Shown here piece by piece: positions 56,553-64,000 of a DNA stretch of 64,000 nucleotides. Location: positions 1-64,000 of the forward strand of contig NZ_CP025795.1 of NCBI RefSeq assembly GCF_002906655.1, in the 5' to 3' direction. The notes under the pieces are model-generated. The model was not told where the DNA came from. It made no database searches and was given only the letters and a program-made list of their open reading frames with translations. The translations under genes were made by a program, and so were the position numbers. Within the stretch, counting starts at the first letter, position 1; each line of letters begins with the position of its first letter. This stretch comes from Vibrio hyugaensis. Its GTDB lineage: Bacteria; Pseudomonadota; Gammaproteobacteria; Enterobacterales; Vibrionaceae.

Positions 56553-56910
56553 TTTTAGTTCTTCCTGTCTACCGATTGAAAAATAAAGATATTTTTCTCA
56601 GCTAAAGACAGCAAAACCGAAAAATACTCGTGTAAAAATTCCACGCTTCACGAGCGATTTTCCTTAGTCAGCTAATCCTTAGCTTCATTTTGTAATTTTT
56701 ATTTCGGCATTCGATCAATAATTAACCGAACACTTGCAATCGAATTTATCAGAACAATTTCCAAACCTAGCTATGGTAAATTTTCGCTTTTCTCAGCAAT
56801 CGAGAATTAACAGAAAATTCATTTTTTAATCGATGCGTTTACAAATAGAAAATTCATAGAAATAGGAAGAGAAAGGAGAGATGAATAGAAGAAGAAAATG
56901 AAATAAAAAA
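56553..56910. other. Non-coding promoter region of the TAXI-TRAP operon
   Basis: About 360 bp, A/T-rich with many AATTTAT-like runs; presumably contains the operon promoter. No gene or RNA seen. Confidence 0.55.
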
Positions 56911-56942
56911 GAGGGGCAATCCCCGCAACTGCCCCTAAAAGT
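56911..56942 (-). terminator. Terminator of ompW
   Basis: GAGGGGCA / TGCCCCT stem, 11-nt loop, then T-run on the minus strand. Confidence 0.82.
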
Positions 56943-56982
56943 CATGCCAATAATCTTATTGTTCTTTTGCTACTGCTTTTTC

Positions 56983-57627
56983 TTAGAATTTGTAACCGCC
57001 GCTGATCATGAATACCCAAGGGTTGATCTTCACGTCAGTTTTTTGTTTTACGCCACCCGCTTTGTAGGTCGCTTCAGTTTCAATGTTTGCGTACCACGCC
57101 GATGCGTTTAGGAACCATTTATCGTTGATCATGTAGTCCACACCAACGTTTGCAGCTAGACCGAATGAATCATCCAATTTCAGATCAGAAAGTCCCGCGC
57201 CTTTACCCGTACCATTAAAGCCTTCATCAAAGAAGATGGTGTAGTTTAGACCCGCACCCACGTATGGGCGGAATTTGCTTTGTGAGTCACCAAAGTAGTA
57301 CTGAACCATAACTGTTGGTGGTAGGTGTTTGGTCTCGCCGATGTCACCAAGGCCAAGTAGGTCTGTTGAAATATCATGGCCAAATGGTGTTGCAGCCAGA
57401 ACTTCTAAACTGATGTTGTCGGTAAACATATAACCGAACGTCAAGCCCAGCTGCGTGTTGGAATCCACTTTAAGCTCTTCTTGAGAACCTAAGATTTTGT
57501 CACTGCTGTCATTTGGTACAACGGATGCCGCACCAACACGTACAATGAAGTCACCTTCACTGTGAGCGAAAACACTTGGAGACACTAACGCAGCAACCAC
57601 TGCTAAACTGCAGATTGTTTTTTTCAT
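56983..57627 (-). CDS. ompW: OmpW family outer-membrane protein
   Basis: 214 residues: a signal peptide (to about Ala21, VFA), then an eight-stranded barrel pattern. Family segments: DFIVRVGAASVVPNDSS, TQLGLTFGYMFTDNISLEVLAATPFGHDI, LPPTVMVQYYF and the C-terminal aromatic (GGYKF). OmpW forms a narrow hydrophobic channel, and in enteric bacteria it is induced under oxygen limitation. A perfect FNR box sits upstream here. Single gene with its own terminator. Confidence 0.93.
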   Translation of the reverse strand: MKKTICSLAVVAALVSPSVFAHSEGDFIVRVGAASVVPNDSSDKILGSQEELKVDSNTQLGLTFGYMFTDNISLEVLAATPFGHDISTDLLGLGDIGETKHLPPTVMVQYYFGDSQSKFRPYVGAGLNYTIFFDEGFNGTGKGAGLSDLKLDDSFGLAANVGVDYMINDKWFLNASAWYANIETEATYKAGGVKQKTDVKINPWVFMISGGYKF

Positions 57628-57753
57628 TGTTATTTCCTTTTGTAGGGCTTTGTTTCTTTTTGTACTCAGCTGCGCTCTTCCCTTTCGGGCAGTTCCTTAA
57701 TGAATCCAAAACCTTGAAGCACGCGAGTATCACTATTTTCTTGAGCTGCGCGC

Positions 57754-57794
57754 AATCTAGCATATAGAAACCCTACTATTTTGATGGAAATCAA
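57754..57794 (-). promoter_or_regulatory. FNR-dependent promoter of ompW
   Basis: TTGATGGAAATCAA (57781-57794) is a perfect FNR consensus (TTGAT-N4-ATCAA, read on the plus strand; the site is symmetric). On the minus strand an extended -10, TGCTAGATT (57762-57754), follows at the spacing expected when FNR is centred near -41, as in class II activation. The start of transcription would be near 57747, about 120 nt before the ompW ATG. Confidence 0.7.
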
Positions 57795-58134
57795 TTTGTG
57801 AAAAATATAGCTTTCACGTATACAAAAACGCCAAATTGATCAACAAATTATGCAAATAGGACACAACCCTGTAATGCAAACTGTGCGTGTGAGAAAAGTA
57901 CCTCGCAGTTCTCATTCCACTTCCTCTGTGAGCCTCTGTACTTAACAAAACTTTTTTCTCGATATGCTCGGATTATTTTCAAAAAACACCCACTTCAAAA
58001 CGCCAGTTTGACCGCTTAAATTGGGCGATTTTCGGCCTGTGTAAACCACTGAAACACAAGGAGTTATATTTCTGGAAAATCAGTTATTTAGGGTGTTAAC
58101 CTGCTCCTAACCGAACAAGAAAAGATAAAAAGAC
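57795..58134. other. Leader and promoter region of qnr
   Basis: About 340 bp without a gene. An AAGGAG site at about 58059-58064 is followed by a seven-codon frame from a possible ATT start, hinting at a leader peptide, but this is weak. No SOS (LexA) box of the CTGT-N8-ACAG form is visible near the gene. Confidence 0.45.
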
Positions 58135-58785
58135 ATGATTAAGACCGACCAAACCTTCGAGCATGAGGACTTTTCTCATCACGATTTGCAAAACACCACC
58201 TTTGAAAACTGCCGCTTTTATCAGTGCAATTTCGACCACGCCGATCTGAGTGATGCAAAGTTTATTGATTGCCGTTTTATCCAGCCGAGCGACATAGAAG
58301 GCTGCAGTTTCCGTTATGCCAAACTCAAAGATGCCAGCTTTAGCAACTGCATGTTGGCTATGTCTCAGTTCAATGGCGCGGATTGCGTCGGCATCGAACT
58401 GCGCAAATGCGATTTGAAGGGTGCAAACTTTCAAAGTGCCAACTTCGCTAATCGCGTCAGCAATACTGTGTTCTTTTGTATCGCCTACATCACGGGCTGC
58501 AACTTGGCTTACACCAATTTTGAGCGCGCACTGCTAGAGAAATGCGACCTGTTTGAAAACCGATGGAACGGCGCCAATTTGATGGGCGCGAGCTTTAAAG
58601 GCTCTGACTTATCGAGAGGAGAATTCAGTCAAGAACAATGGGGCAGCTTTAATATAGAAGAGAGCGATCTTACCCACGTCGATTTAGAAGGCTTGGACAT
58701 TCGCCGCGTATCTTTATACGGTGTTAAGATCTGCGACTGGCAGCAAGAACAACTGCTCGCACCATTTGGATTGATCGTTATTTAG
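58135..58785 (+). CDS. qnr: Qnr family pentapeptide-repeat protein
   Basis: 216 residues made almost entirely of A(D/N)LXX-type pentapeptide repeats (for example ADLSD, CDLKGANF, CNLAYTNF, ANLMGASF) broken by the loop regions typical of Qnr. Length equals plasmid and Vibrio chromosomal Qnr proteins (214-218). These right-handed helices mimic DNA, bind gyrase and topoisomerase IV, and lower quinolone susceptibility. It is likely an intrinsic chromosomal gene, as in other Vibrio. The cupin gene starts 9 nt downstream. Confidence 0.92.
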   Translation: MIKTDQTFEHEDFSHHDLQNTTFENCRFYQCNFDHADLSDAKFIDCRFIQPSDIEGCSFRYAKLKDASFSNCMLAMSQFNGADCVGIELRKCDLKGANFQSANFANRVSNTVFFCIAYITGCNLAYTNFERALLEKCDLFENRWNGANLMGASFKGSDLSRGEFSQEQWGSFNIEESDLTHVDLEGLDIRRVSLYGVKICDWQQEQLLAPFGLIVI

Positions 58786-58793
58786 GAAGCATT

Positions 58794-59105
58794 ATGAATC
58801 TGTTTAAAGACCTACCCAGTGATCTGAGTGAAGAAGTGTTCGAAGATTTACTCACACATAAACAGCTGCGCATCGAGCGTATCGTCTCAAAAGGGCAAAC
58901 CATGCCAGAGGGCGAATGGTACGATCAAGAAGAACATGAGTGGGTATTGGTACTGCAAGGCGCAGGCGAACTGACTTATGAAGATGGTTCTGTAAAACGT
59001 TTAGAAGCCGGTGACCATATCAACATTCCGGCGCATACAAAGCATCGCGTCAGTTGGACAGCCCCAGAACAAGAGACGATTTGGTTGGCGGTTTTCTACC
59101 GCTAG
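58794..59105 (+). CDS. Cupin domain protein
   Basis: 103 residues, a single small cupin. The core WVLVLQGAGELTYEDGSVKRLEAGDHINIPAHTKHRV carries both cupin motifs, with His in PAHTKHR as a metal ligand. AGGAAGCATT precedes the ATG. Tight spacing to qnr suggests co-transcription, a pairing also known in other Vibrio. Its function is unknown. Confidence 0.88.
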   Translation: MNLFKDLPSDLSEEVFEDLLTHKQLRIERIVSKGQTMPEGEWYDQEEHEWVLVLQGAGELTYEDGSVKRLEAGDHINIPAHTKHRVSWTAPEQETIWLAVFYR

Positions 59106-59150
59106 ATTTTCGACTTTCTTGCTATTCCGACGAGCAGGTAAAGAAAAACG

Positions 59151-59175
59151 GGGGAAAGAAACCCTAACTTTCCCC
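59151..59175 (+). terminator. Stem-loop after the cupin gene
   Basis: GGGGAAAG / CTTTCCCC stem without a T-run; a possible end of the qnr-cupin transcript. Confidence 0.4.
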
Positions 59176-59310
59176 ATGTGCGCAATAAAGGGTCTAGGTG
59201 AGGCGCAAAAGAAATTGAAGTCATGACTCCGAGCCAGTCTCCCAACCGTTACTCAGAAATGAACCTAGCCATCACTTCAATGTTCATAAGATAAAATGTT
59301 CGATAACGTG

Positions 59311-60057
59311 CTATTGGATAGAGAGTGTGTTTTGCTTGCGGTTGTATTCGAATCGATGGCTTTGCTCGACGCTGTCTTTGACTTCTAGCCCTTCCATCGT
59401 CGTTGTGCCTTTCTCCAGTCGAACTTGATCACTGTTCAAGTCCACAATCAACTCATCATATTGGCTTTTTTTGCCGTTATCATCGTACTGCAAACGCACC
59501 TTGTACGTGCCTTTGCTTGCATCATATTCAGCTTGATAACCTTGGTTGAATGCCTCAATGGCAATGCCTTCTGGATACACCACCATGTCAACACGCGTTG
59601 GTGCTTCGGTGAATTTATAGGTTGAGATACCAAAACGGGTTTCGATGATGTCCGCTTCATAAAAGAGGTGTTCAATCTCGTTTGATGAGCTGACCATCAC
59701 CATTTCAGGTGTCAGTCGCATCAAGTGAAACTCAAAAATCAGAGAGGTTTTGTTGTCACCAACATTCGGGACCAGTGCTTCCAACTCCTCGAGGGTACTC
59801 ACATTAAAATCACGCAAAATGTTTAATGAGAGTCGATCGAGCGTGTAAGTCACTTTGCGAGACAAGTTCTCGGCCTCAAAGCCCAGTAAGTCATCGCTGA
59901 TGGTGTCGGTAATCGAACGATGCAGCAGATCAATACCGTCCACCTCATAGTTCGCTCTAGGATCTTTCAACTTAGACACAGAGTCTGTCGTCATTCCCTC
60001 GCCACCACAGCCACTCAGTGCAAACATCACCGCAATACTCACTATCGCTTTATGCAT
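59311..60057 (-). CDS. Hypothetical lipoprotein
   Basis: 248 residues. The signal MHKAIVSIAVMFALSGC has a lipobox (LSGC, Cys17), then GGEG. The mature part is acidic, with alternating strands in its C-terminal half (KGTYKVRLQYDDNGKKSQYD) suggesting a beta-rich fold. I recognise no family. AAAAGGAG precedes the ATG. Single gene; converges with the cupin gene. Confidence 0.72.
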   Translation of the reverse strand: MHKAIVSIAVMFALSGCGGEGMTTDSVSKLKDPRANYEVDGIDLLHRSITDTISDDLLGFEAENLSRKVTYTLDRLSLNILRDFNVSTLEELEALVPNVGDNKTSLIFEFHLMRLTPEMVMVSSSNEIEHLFYEADIIETRFGISTYKFTEAPTRVDMVVYPEGIAIEAFNQGYQAEYDASKGTYKVRLQYDDNGKKSQYDELIVDLNSDQVRLEKGTTTMEGLEVKDSVEQSHRFEYNRKQNTLSIQ

Positions 60058-60241
60058 CTGTACACGCTCCTTTTCAAAGACGGCGGCAGTGTAACGATTG
60101 CGGCAACGAGTTGATGTAAGCGTATGTAAGATGTGCTTATTATTACAATTAGGTAAAAGTTATTTAATCTTTTATGGGATTATTATTTTATTTGTCATCA
60201 ATATACTAAGCGCACTCAACAACCGATGACGAACGACAATA

Positions 60242-60571
60242 ATGAGCTGGTTTTTCTTACTTTTAGGTGTGGGCGCCGAAGCCCTTTCACACGTTGCACT
60301 CAAAGCCACTGATGGCTTTAGCAAACCACTACCTGCAACCCTTGTCTTAGTTGGTCACTTGGCTGCATTTTTCTGTTTGGCGCAAGCGATGAAAGGCGGC
60401 ATGCCAGTTGGCATTGTTCACGCGCTTTGGGCAGGTTTAGCGATTGTATCGGTGACCTTAATCTCGCAACTGGTTTACCGCCAACACATGGACACCAGCC
60501 TTTGGATTGGCATGGCACTTATCGCAGCGGGCGTGATGGTGATAAACTTGTCTCACGGACACGCACATTAA
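60242..60571 (+). CDS. SMR family small membrane transporter
   Basis: 109 residues with four helices. The essential Glu of SMR pumps is present in helix 1 (GAEALSHVALKATDGF, Glu13), and the helix 3-4 region ALWAGLAIVSVTLISQLVYRQ ... GMALIAAGVMVINL fits EmrE/SugE-type proteins. Substrates could be quaternary ammonium, guanidinium or polyamines. It is 16 nt upstream of a HAD-IB gene. Confidence 0.85.
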   Translation: MSWFFLLLGVGAEALSHVALKATDGFSKPLPATLVLVGHLAAFFCLAQAMKGGMPVGIVHALWAGLAIVSVTLISQLVYRQHMDTSLWIGMALIAAGVMVINLSHGHAH

Positions 60572-60587
60572 ACCATAAGGCAGCGGA

Positions 60588-61214
60588 TTGTCAGATAAAA
60601 AAACCTCTCTCGCACTGTTTGATTTTGACGGCACCATCACGGATGAGGACATGTTTAGTGCATTCCTCCACTATGCAGTTTCTGGCCCTCGTAAGTGGCT
60701 CGGTAATGTGGTGATCATGCCGTTTTATGCGCTCTACAAAGCAGGAGTTATTCCTGCAAAGCGAATGCGTCCTATCGCCAGTTTTATCGCCTTTGCAGGA
60801 AGGAGAACGCAAGAGGTCGAAGCGTTAGGATCCCAGTTTGCAAAAGAGGTGATTACAAAACACATTCGCCCAGAAGCGCAAGCGAAACTGGAATGGCACC
60901 AAGCGCGAGGAGACACCATTGTCGTTGTCTCGGCTTCACTTAATGCCTACTTAAGCCCTTGCTGTGAAACCCAAGGTTACCAATTGCTTTGTAGCGAAAT
61001 AATTGGCGACAGCAAACGCATTAATGGTCTCTACCTGAGTGGCGATTGCAGTTTGGAAAGAAAGGTCGAGCGTGTGCAACGTGCTTTCGACTTCAGCCAG
61101 TACAAAACAATTTATGCTTACGGCGATACCCACGAAGACATTCCGATGCTCAAGTTAGCCGATCATGCGATGATGAACTGGCAACCTTGGCAAAGCGAAA
61201 ACGGCCTGAATTAA
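60588..61214 (+). CDS. HAD-IB family phosphatase
   Basis: 208 residues. Motif I FDFDGTIT has nucleophile Asp12, motif II is the Ser in VVSASLNAYL, and motif III/IV is YGDTHEDIPML. The domain matches the SerB/PGPase-like HAD-IB subfamily, whose substrates include phosphoserine and lipid head-group phosphates. The start is TTG 60588. It shares a transcript with the SMR gene and ends at a strong terminator. Confidence 0.87.
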   Translation: MSDKKTSLALFDFDGTITDEDMFSAFLHYAVSGPRKWLGNVVIMPFYALYKAGVIPAKRMRPIASFIAFAGRRTQEVEALGSQFAKEVITKHIRPEAQAKLEWHQARGDTIVVVSASLNAYLSPCCETQGYQLLCSEIIGDSKRINGLYLSGDCSLERKVERVQRAFDFSQYKTIYAYGDTHEDIPMLKLADHAMMNWQPWQSENGLN

Positions 61215-61220
61215 AACAAG

Positions 61221-61247
61221 AAACCCTTCTCAATTGAGAAGGGTTTT
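61221..61247. terminator. Bidirectional terminator after the HAD-IB gene
   Basis: AAACCCTTCTC / GAGAAGGGTTT perfect palindrome (AATT centre) followed by T, between converging genes. Confidence 0.9.
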
Positions 61248-61269
61248 GCGTATTTGGAAAGAATGAAGC

Positions 61270-62451
61270 TTAACGCCAAACACCCCATTCACCTGTAGTT
61301 CCAGGCTCCTCACCACGCGTCCACCACTGCGCTGTCCATTCACGGCCGTTGTGCGTCACGACGTCACCTTGGTTGTACACCGCATCTTTACTCCAAAGGT
61401 TGGTCGGCTCTACCGGCGGTGTGGTATCACCTTTAATCAATGACAACGCGTAGCTAAAGTTAGCGTTCGGAGCCAACACTTGGTTTGCGTAGATGTTGTT
61501 GGTATCGAACATGTAGTGGTTCATTGCTTCGTGCCAAATACCCACGTACCAATCGCCCGTTTGCTGCGAGTTAAACTGATCAGCTAACTCCGCAGCCCAC
61601 GTTGTGGTGTTGTTTGCACTGATTGGTAGTGACAGATCGACGATCTCGGTACCCGTTGCATTAAACGTGCGGAATCGTACCGTGTCGCCTGACTCTACCG
61701 GACCAAACCCTTGTGGGACAAAGTAACCCAGAGCTGTCAGGTTGTTTGCCGGATCTGTTGGGTCTACCGGGTCGGTAGGAGGTGTTGTACCATTGCCGTT
61801 CAACGTTATGTCACTACAGTTGTAGAAGCCTTCACCTGCAACATCAATGCGCTGCCAACGGGTATAAAGAATCGCATCGCCCGAACGATCGGCAGGGAAG
61901 GTTACCTGCATGCGGTAGCGTTTTTCTGCATCCACATACACATCACCAGCAGTATCGATAAGGTCTAAATCGTCCCAGGTCAGTGGCTGCGTATCATCAT
62001 ATGTTGGCTTAGAAAGGTAGAACTCCCAGTAAGACGGGTTATGTGGTGCTTTACCAAAGAACACCAATTCGATTTGATTGTTTGCATCTGGCGTCACGTT
62101 AGTACGTTGCCAATTTGGAGATGGGATATTCAAACCTTTCTTCGCGGCATCACCCGCAGAACAAAGCTCGCCGTCACGAACAATCGCTTTCACATGCGCC
62201 ATATCGCGGTAGTTCGGCACGTTTGCGGCGATCTCACTACGTTGTACGAAGGGATATGCGCCCGACTCGTCATAAGCGGCCTGACAAGCTTGGTTTGGGA
62301 TTTCATTGGTCCAAAAGCCGCCATCTAAATAACAAGTATTTTGACGTGCACTTGGAAACTCGACCCAGCCATGAGCACTGACATTAAAAGAGCTTAAAGC
62401 CGCAACGGCGCCCAAGCTTGCAAGAGGAAGGGTTACGTATGATTTCATCAT
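61270..62451 (-). CDS. AA10 lytic polysaccharide monooxygenase with chitin-binding module
   Basis: 393 residues, secreted. The signal ends NVSA so that the mature protein begins with His27 (HGWVEFPS), the N-terminal half of the copper histidine brace; the second is His137 in KAPHNPSYWEFY. The LPMO domain extends to about 215, then a Thr/Pro/Asp linker, a middle domain of unknown type (about 228-335), and a C-terminal CBM5/12 module (about 350-393; WSKDAVYNQGDVVTHNG, AQWWTRGEEPG). It should oxidatively cleave chitin, aiding crustacean-shell use or attachment. Confidence 0.92.
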   Translation of the reverse strand: MMKSYVTLPLASLGAVAALSSFNVSAHGWVEFPSARQNTCYLDGGFWTNEIPNQACQAAYDESGAYPFVQRSEIAANVPNYRDMAHVKAIVRDGELCSAGDAAKKGLNIPSPNWQRTNVTPDANNQIELVFFGKAPHNPSYWEFYLSKPTYDDTQPLTWDDLDLIDTAGDVYVDAEKRYRMQVTFPADRSGDAILYTRWQRIDVAGEGFYNCSDITLNGNGTTPPTDPVDPTDPANNLTALGYFVPQGFGPVESGDTVRFRTFNATGTEIVDLSLPISANNTTTWAAELADQFNSQQTGDWYVGIWHEAMNHYMFDTNNIYANQVLAPNANFSYALSLIKGDTTPPVEPTNLWSKDAVYNQGDVVTHNGREWTAQWWTRGEEPGTTGEWGVWR

Positions 62452-62663
62452 TCATCCTTAAATTTTCAGATCCACTGCACTCGAACCGGGCAGCGACGTA
62501 GAAAAACTAGCAGGATGAGATTATTTAGAAGGTGAGAATAAATACTGGAATTGTCAGATTGCAGACTGCTTTCCAGCATTTTATGTGGACTTTACTCATA
62601 CTCGACTGACTCTTTCGAGTCACTTCAAATTGATGTGCCACAAAACAATGTTCTCTATACGAG

Positions 62664-63104
62664 CTATCGTTCATCTTTTGGTGTGTCCATCACCACCATG
62701 GTCGTGATCGCTTTGACGTGTTCGCACTCCCCTAGAACATCTGCATGAAAAGCTTTATAAGACGCCAGATCTTGAGTCTCCACTCGTAGCAAATATTCGT
62801 TCGCGCCAGTGATATTATGGCACTCCACCACCTCATCCACAAAACGGACGTGATCTTCAAAACCGAGTTGCGCCTGCTTTGAGTGGGATGCTAAACCTAT
62901 CGACACATAAGCGACAAAGCCGACACCCATTTGTTGGTTATCCAATACCGCGCGATAACCTTTAATCACGCCTTTTCGTTCCAAATCTTGCACACGACGT
63001 AAAGTCGCAGACGGTGATAACCCCACACGTTCAGACAGCTCCACGTTGGAGATTCTTCCGTCTGATTTCAACGCTTGCAATATTCTTTCGTCAAATCTAT
63101 CCAT
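62664..63104 (-). CDS. Lrp/AsnC family transcriptional regulator
   Basis: 146 residues. An N-terminal HTH (about 5-50; DERILQALKSDGRISNVELSERVGLSPSATLRRVQDLERKG) is followed by a RAM ligand-binding domain (about 65-140) with HNITGANEYLLRV. The start is ATG 63104; a longer frame to 63206 has no ribosome site. It is divergent from a LysE-type exporter, the classic arrangement in which an amino-acid-sensing Lrp protein controls the exporter. Confidence 0.9.
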   Translation of the reverse strand: MDRFDERILQALKSDGRISNVELSERVGLSPSATLRRVQDLERKGVIKGYRAVLDNQQMGVGFVAYVSIGLASHSKQAQLGFEDHVRFVDEVVECHNITGANEYLLRVETQDLASYKAFHADVLGECEHVKAITTMVVMDTPKDER

Positions 63105-63252
63105 GATGCTCTTTTGTTGTTTGTTCGGCGCACTTTCATCAAATAAAAGCACAAAATTGATGACGGTTCTACCTATCATTGTTGCTGACCGGTCAGAAAA
63201 CGTCATTCTCTACCCATCACTTCGTGGGTAAACACATTTGCAGGAACATACT

Positions 63253-63837
63253 ATGGAATACTCTCAACTTGGTGCACTCGCACTGTTTGCGTTTGTCTCG
63301 ACCTTCACTCCGGGACCAAACAACATCATGCTAATGACGTCCGGCGCGAACGTCGGTTTTAAACGCACGATTCCTCATATGTTGGGCATTACCTTTGGCT
63401 TTGGCGCAATGTTGATTCTCGTTGGCATTGGTTTGATGAGTTTGTTCCACGCTTACCCGATAACGCACAGCATTCTTAAAGTATTGAGCCTCGCGTACTT
63501 GTTGTATCTCACCTATAAAATTGCCACCAGCAACAAAGCGGAAGTGAAAGATGATTATCGTCCAATGAGCTTTCTAGGCGCAGTGGCATTTCAATGGGTA
63601 AACCCAAAAGGGTGGTCAATGGCACTCACGGCTATCACGGTATATAGCAATGGAGGTTCTTGGCTTGAGTTAGCTTTTATCGCAGGCATTTTTTGTTTGG
63701 CAAACTTACCATCTGTGACTTTTTGGACGGCGGCAGGCATCCAACTTCAACGTTGGTTGACGACTTCTAAACGTGTGAAAGGCTTCAACTATGGCATGGC
63801 GGCGCTTCTGCTTTTGTCGACTATCCCAATGATATAA
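63253..63837 (+). CDS. LysE/RhtB family amino-acid exporter
   Basis: 194 residues with about six helices. The family start FVSTFTPGPNNIMLMTSGANVGFKRTIPHMLG and FQWVNPKGW mid-protein are typical of the RhtB/LysE-like group. AGGAACATACT precedes ATG 63253. Probably exports a neutral or basic amino acid under control of the divergent Lrp-type regulator. Confidence 0.9.
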   Translation: MEYSQLGALALFAFVSTFTPGPNNIMLMTSGANVGFKRTIPHMLGITFGFGAMLILVGIGLMSLFHAYPITHSILKVLSLAYLLYLTYKIATSNKAEVKDDYRPMSFLGAVAFQWVNPKGWSMALTAITVYSNGGSWLELAFIAGIFCLANLPSVTFWTAAGIQLQRWLTTSKRVKGFNYGMAALLLLSTIPMI

Positions 63838-64000
63838 ATGATAAAACCATGAAAGATAAGTGTGACTTATGCCAAGTTTTGGCTAGTCCTTTGTTCGGTA
63901 AGTACAAATAATCGCCACTTCCACGGGTGGACTGGGCCATAGTAGCAACAGCAGTGATAAGAACATTAAAAGCCTCAACGATAAGTGATACCAATATAGG

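Noticed and set aside
58055..58095. Seven-codon leader peptide (ATT start) before qnr
   Set aside because: AAGGAG is well placed, but ATT is a very rare start and no attenuator structure was evident; mentioned only in the leader entry.
63852..63914. 20-codon frame with CDLC near the right edge
   Set aside because: Too short, only one Cys pair, no ribosome site.

Overview
The window reads as chromosomal DNA of a marine gammaproteobacterium, most likely a Vibrio of the Harveyi clade (V. parahaemolyticus / V. alginolyticus type). This is inferred from gene families, not from a database match: a TorC/TorA respiratory pair, a Qnr pentapeptide protein followed by a cupin gene, a chitin-active LPMO with a C-terminal chitin-binding module, a bacterial TrmY homologue, a TenA-containing thiamin salvage operon, and an rRNA leader with twin promoters and boxA. 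Nearly all genes look intact and densely packed, with clear Shine-Dalgarno sites and many stem-loop terminators. I see no prophage, IS transposase, integron or CRISPR array.

Layout. 1-540: the 5' leader of an rRNA operon transcribed leftwards; the first bases of 16S lie at the window edge. 543-4908: DUF3087 membrane protein, TrmY-like methyltransferase, a terminal-inverted-repeat element (copy A) and a TldD/TldE protease pair. 5252-11111: a TPP-riboswitch operon, thiD - ABC transporter (ATPase, permease, binding protein) - tenA - thiM - thiE, which imports and salvages pyrimidine and thiazole precursors. 11301-15810: PgpB-type phosphatase, then torC-torA (TMAO respiration) behind an FNR-like site. 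15949-20259: small same-strand enzymes (four GNATs, an SDR, a HAD phosphatase), repeat copy B, and a MarR regulator preceded by two micro-ORFs. 20359-30302: pseudopilin, cytochrome c, Cys-rich protein, EamA transporter with divergent MocR regulator, glycerate kinase, amidohydrolase, short zinc-ribbon genes and an M3 peptidase. 30325-34505: repeat copy C, DUF924 and DUF4144 proteins, a Gfo/Idh/MocA protein, a LysR gene broken by a one-base frameshift, and a membrane protein.

The most interesting segment is 34869-41406. It has a VOC protein; a membrane-anchored DUF4041 + GIY-YIG (Mug113) nuclease of the SNIPE anti-phage architecture (35510-37003); an unknown triad of secreted protein, FAD oxidoreductase and polytopic membrane protein; and an overlapping pair of lipoproteins that are an ecotin-type protease inhibitor and an MliC-type lysozyme inhibitor.

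41607-50032: LysE exporter, VOC, DUF2805, a ferritin-like candidate, a lipoprotein GH63 alpha-glucosidase (YgjK-like) with a probable regulator, an MBL hydrolase and Rof. 50119-57627: an EmrAB-type efflux pair, a TAXI-TRAP uptake pair, and ompW behind a perfect FNR box. 58135-63837: qnr-cupin, a lipoprotein, an SMR transporter, a HAD-IB phosphatase, the LPMO, and an Lrp-type regulator divergent from a LysE exporter.
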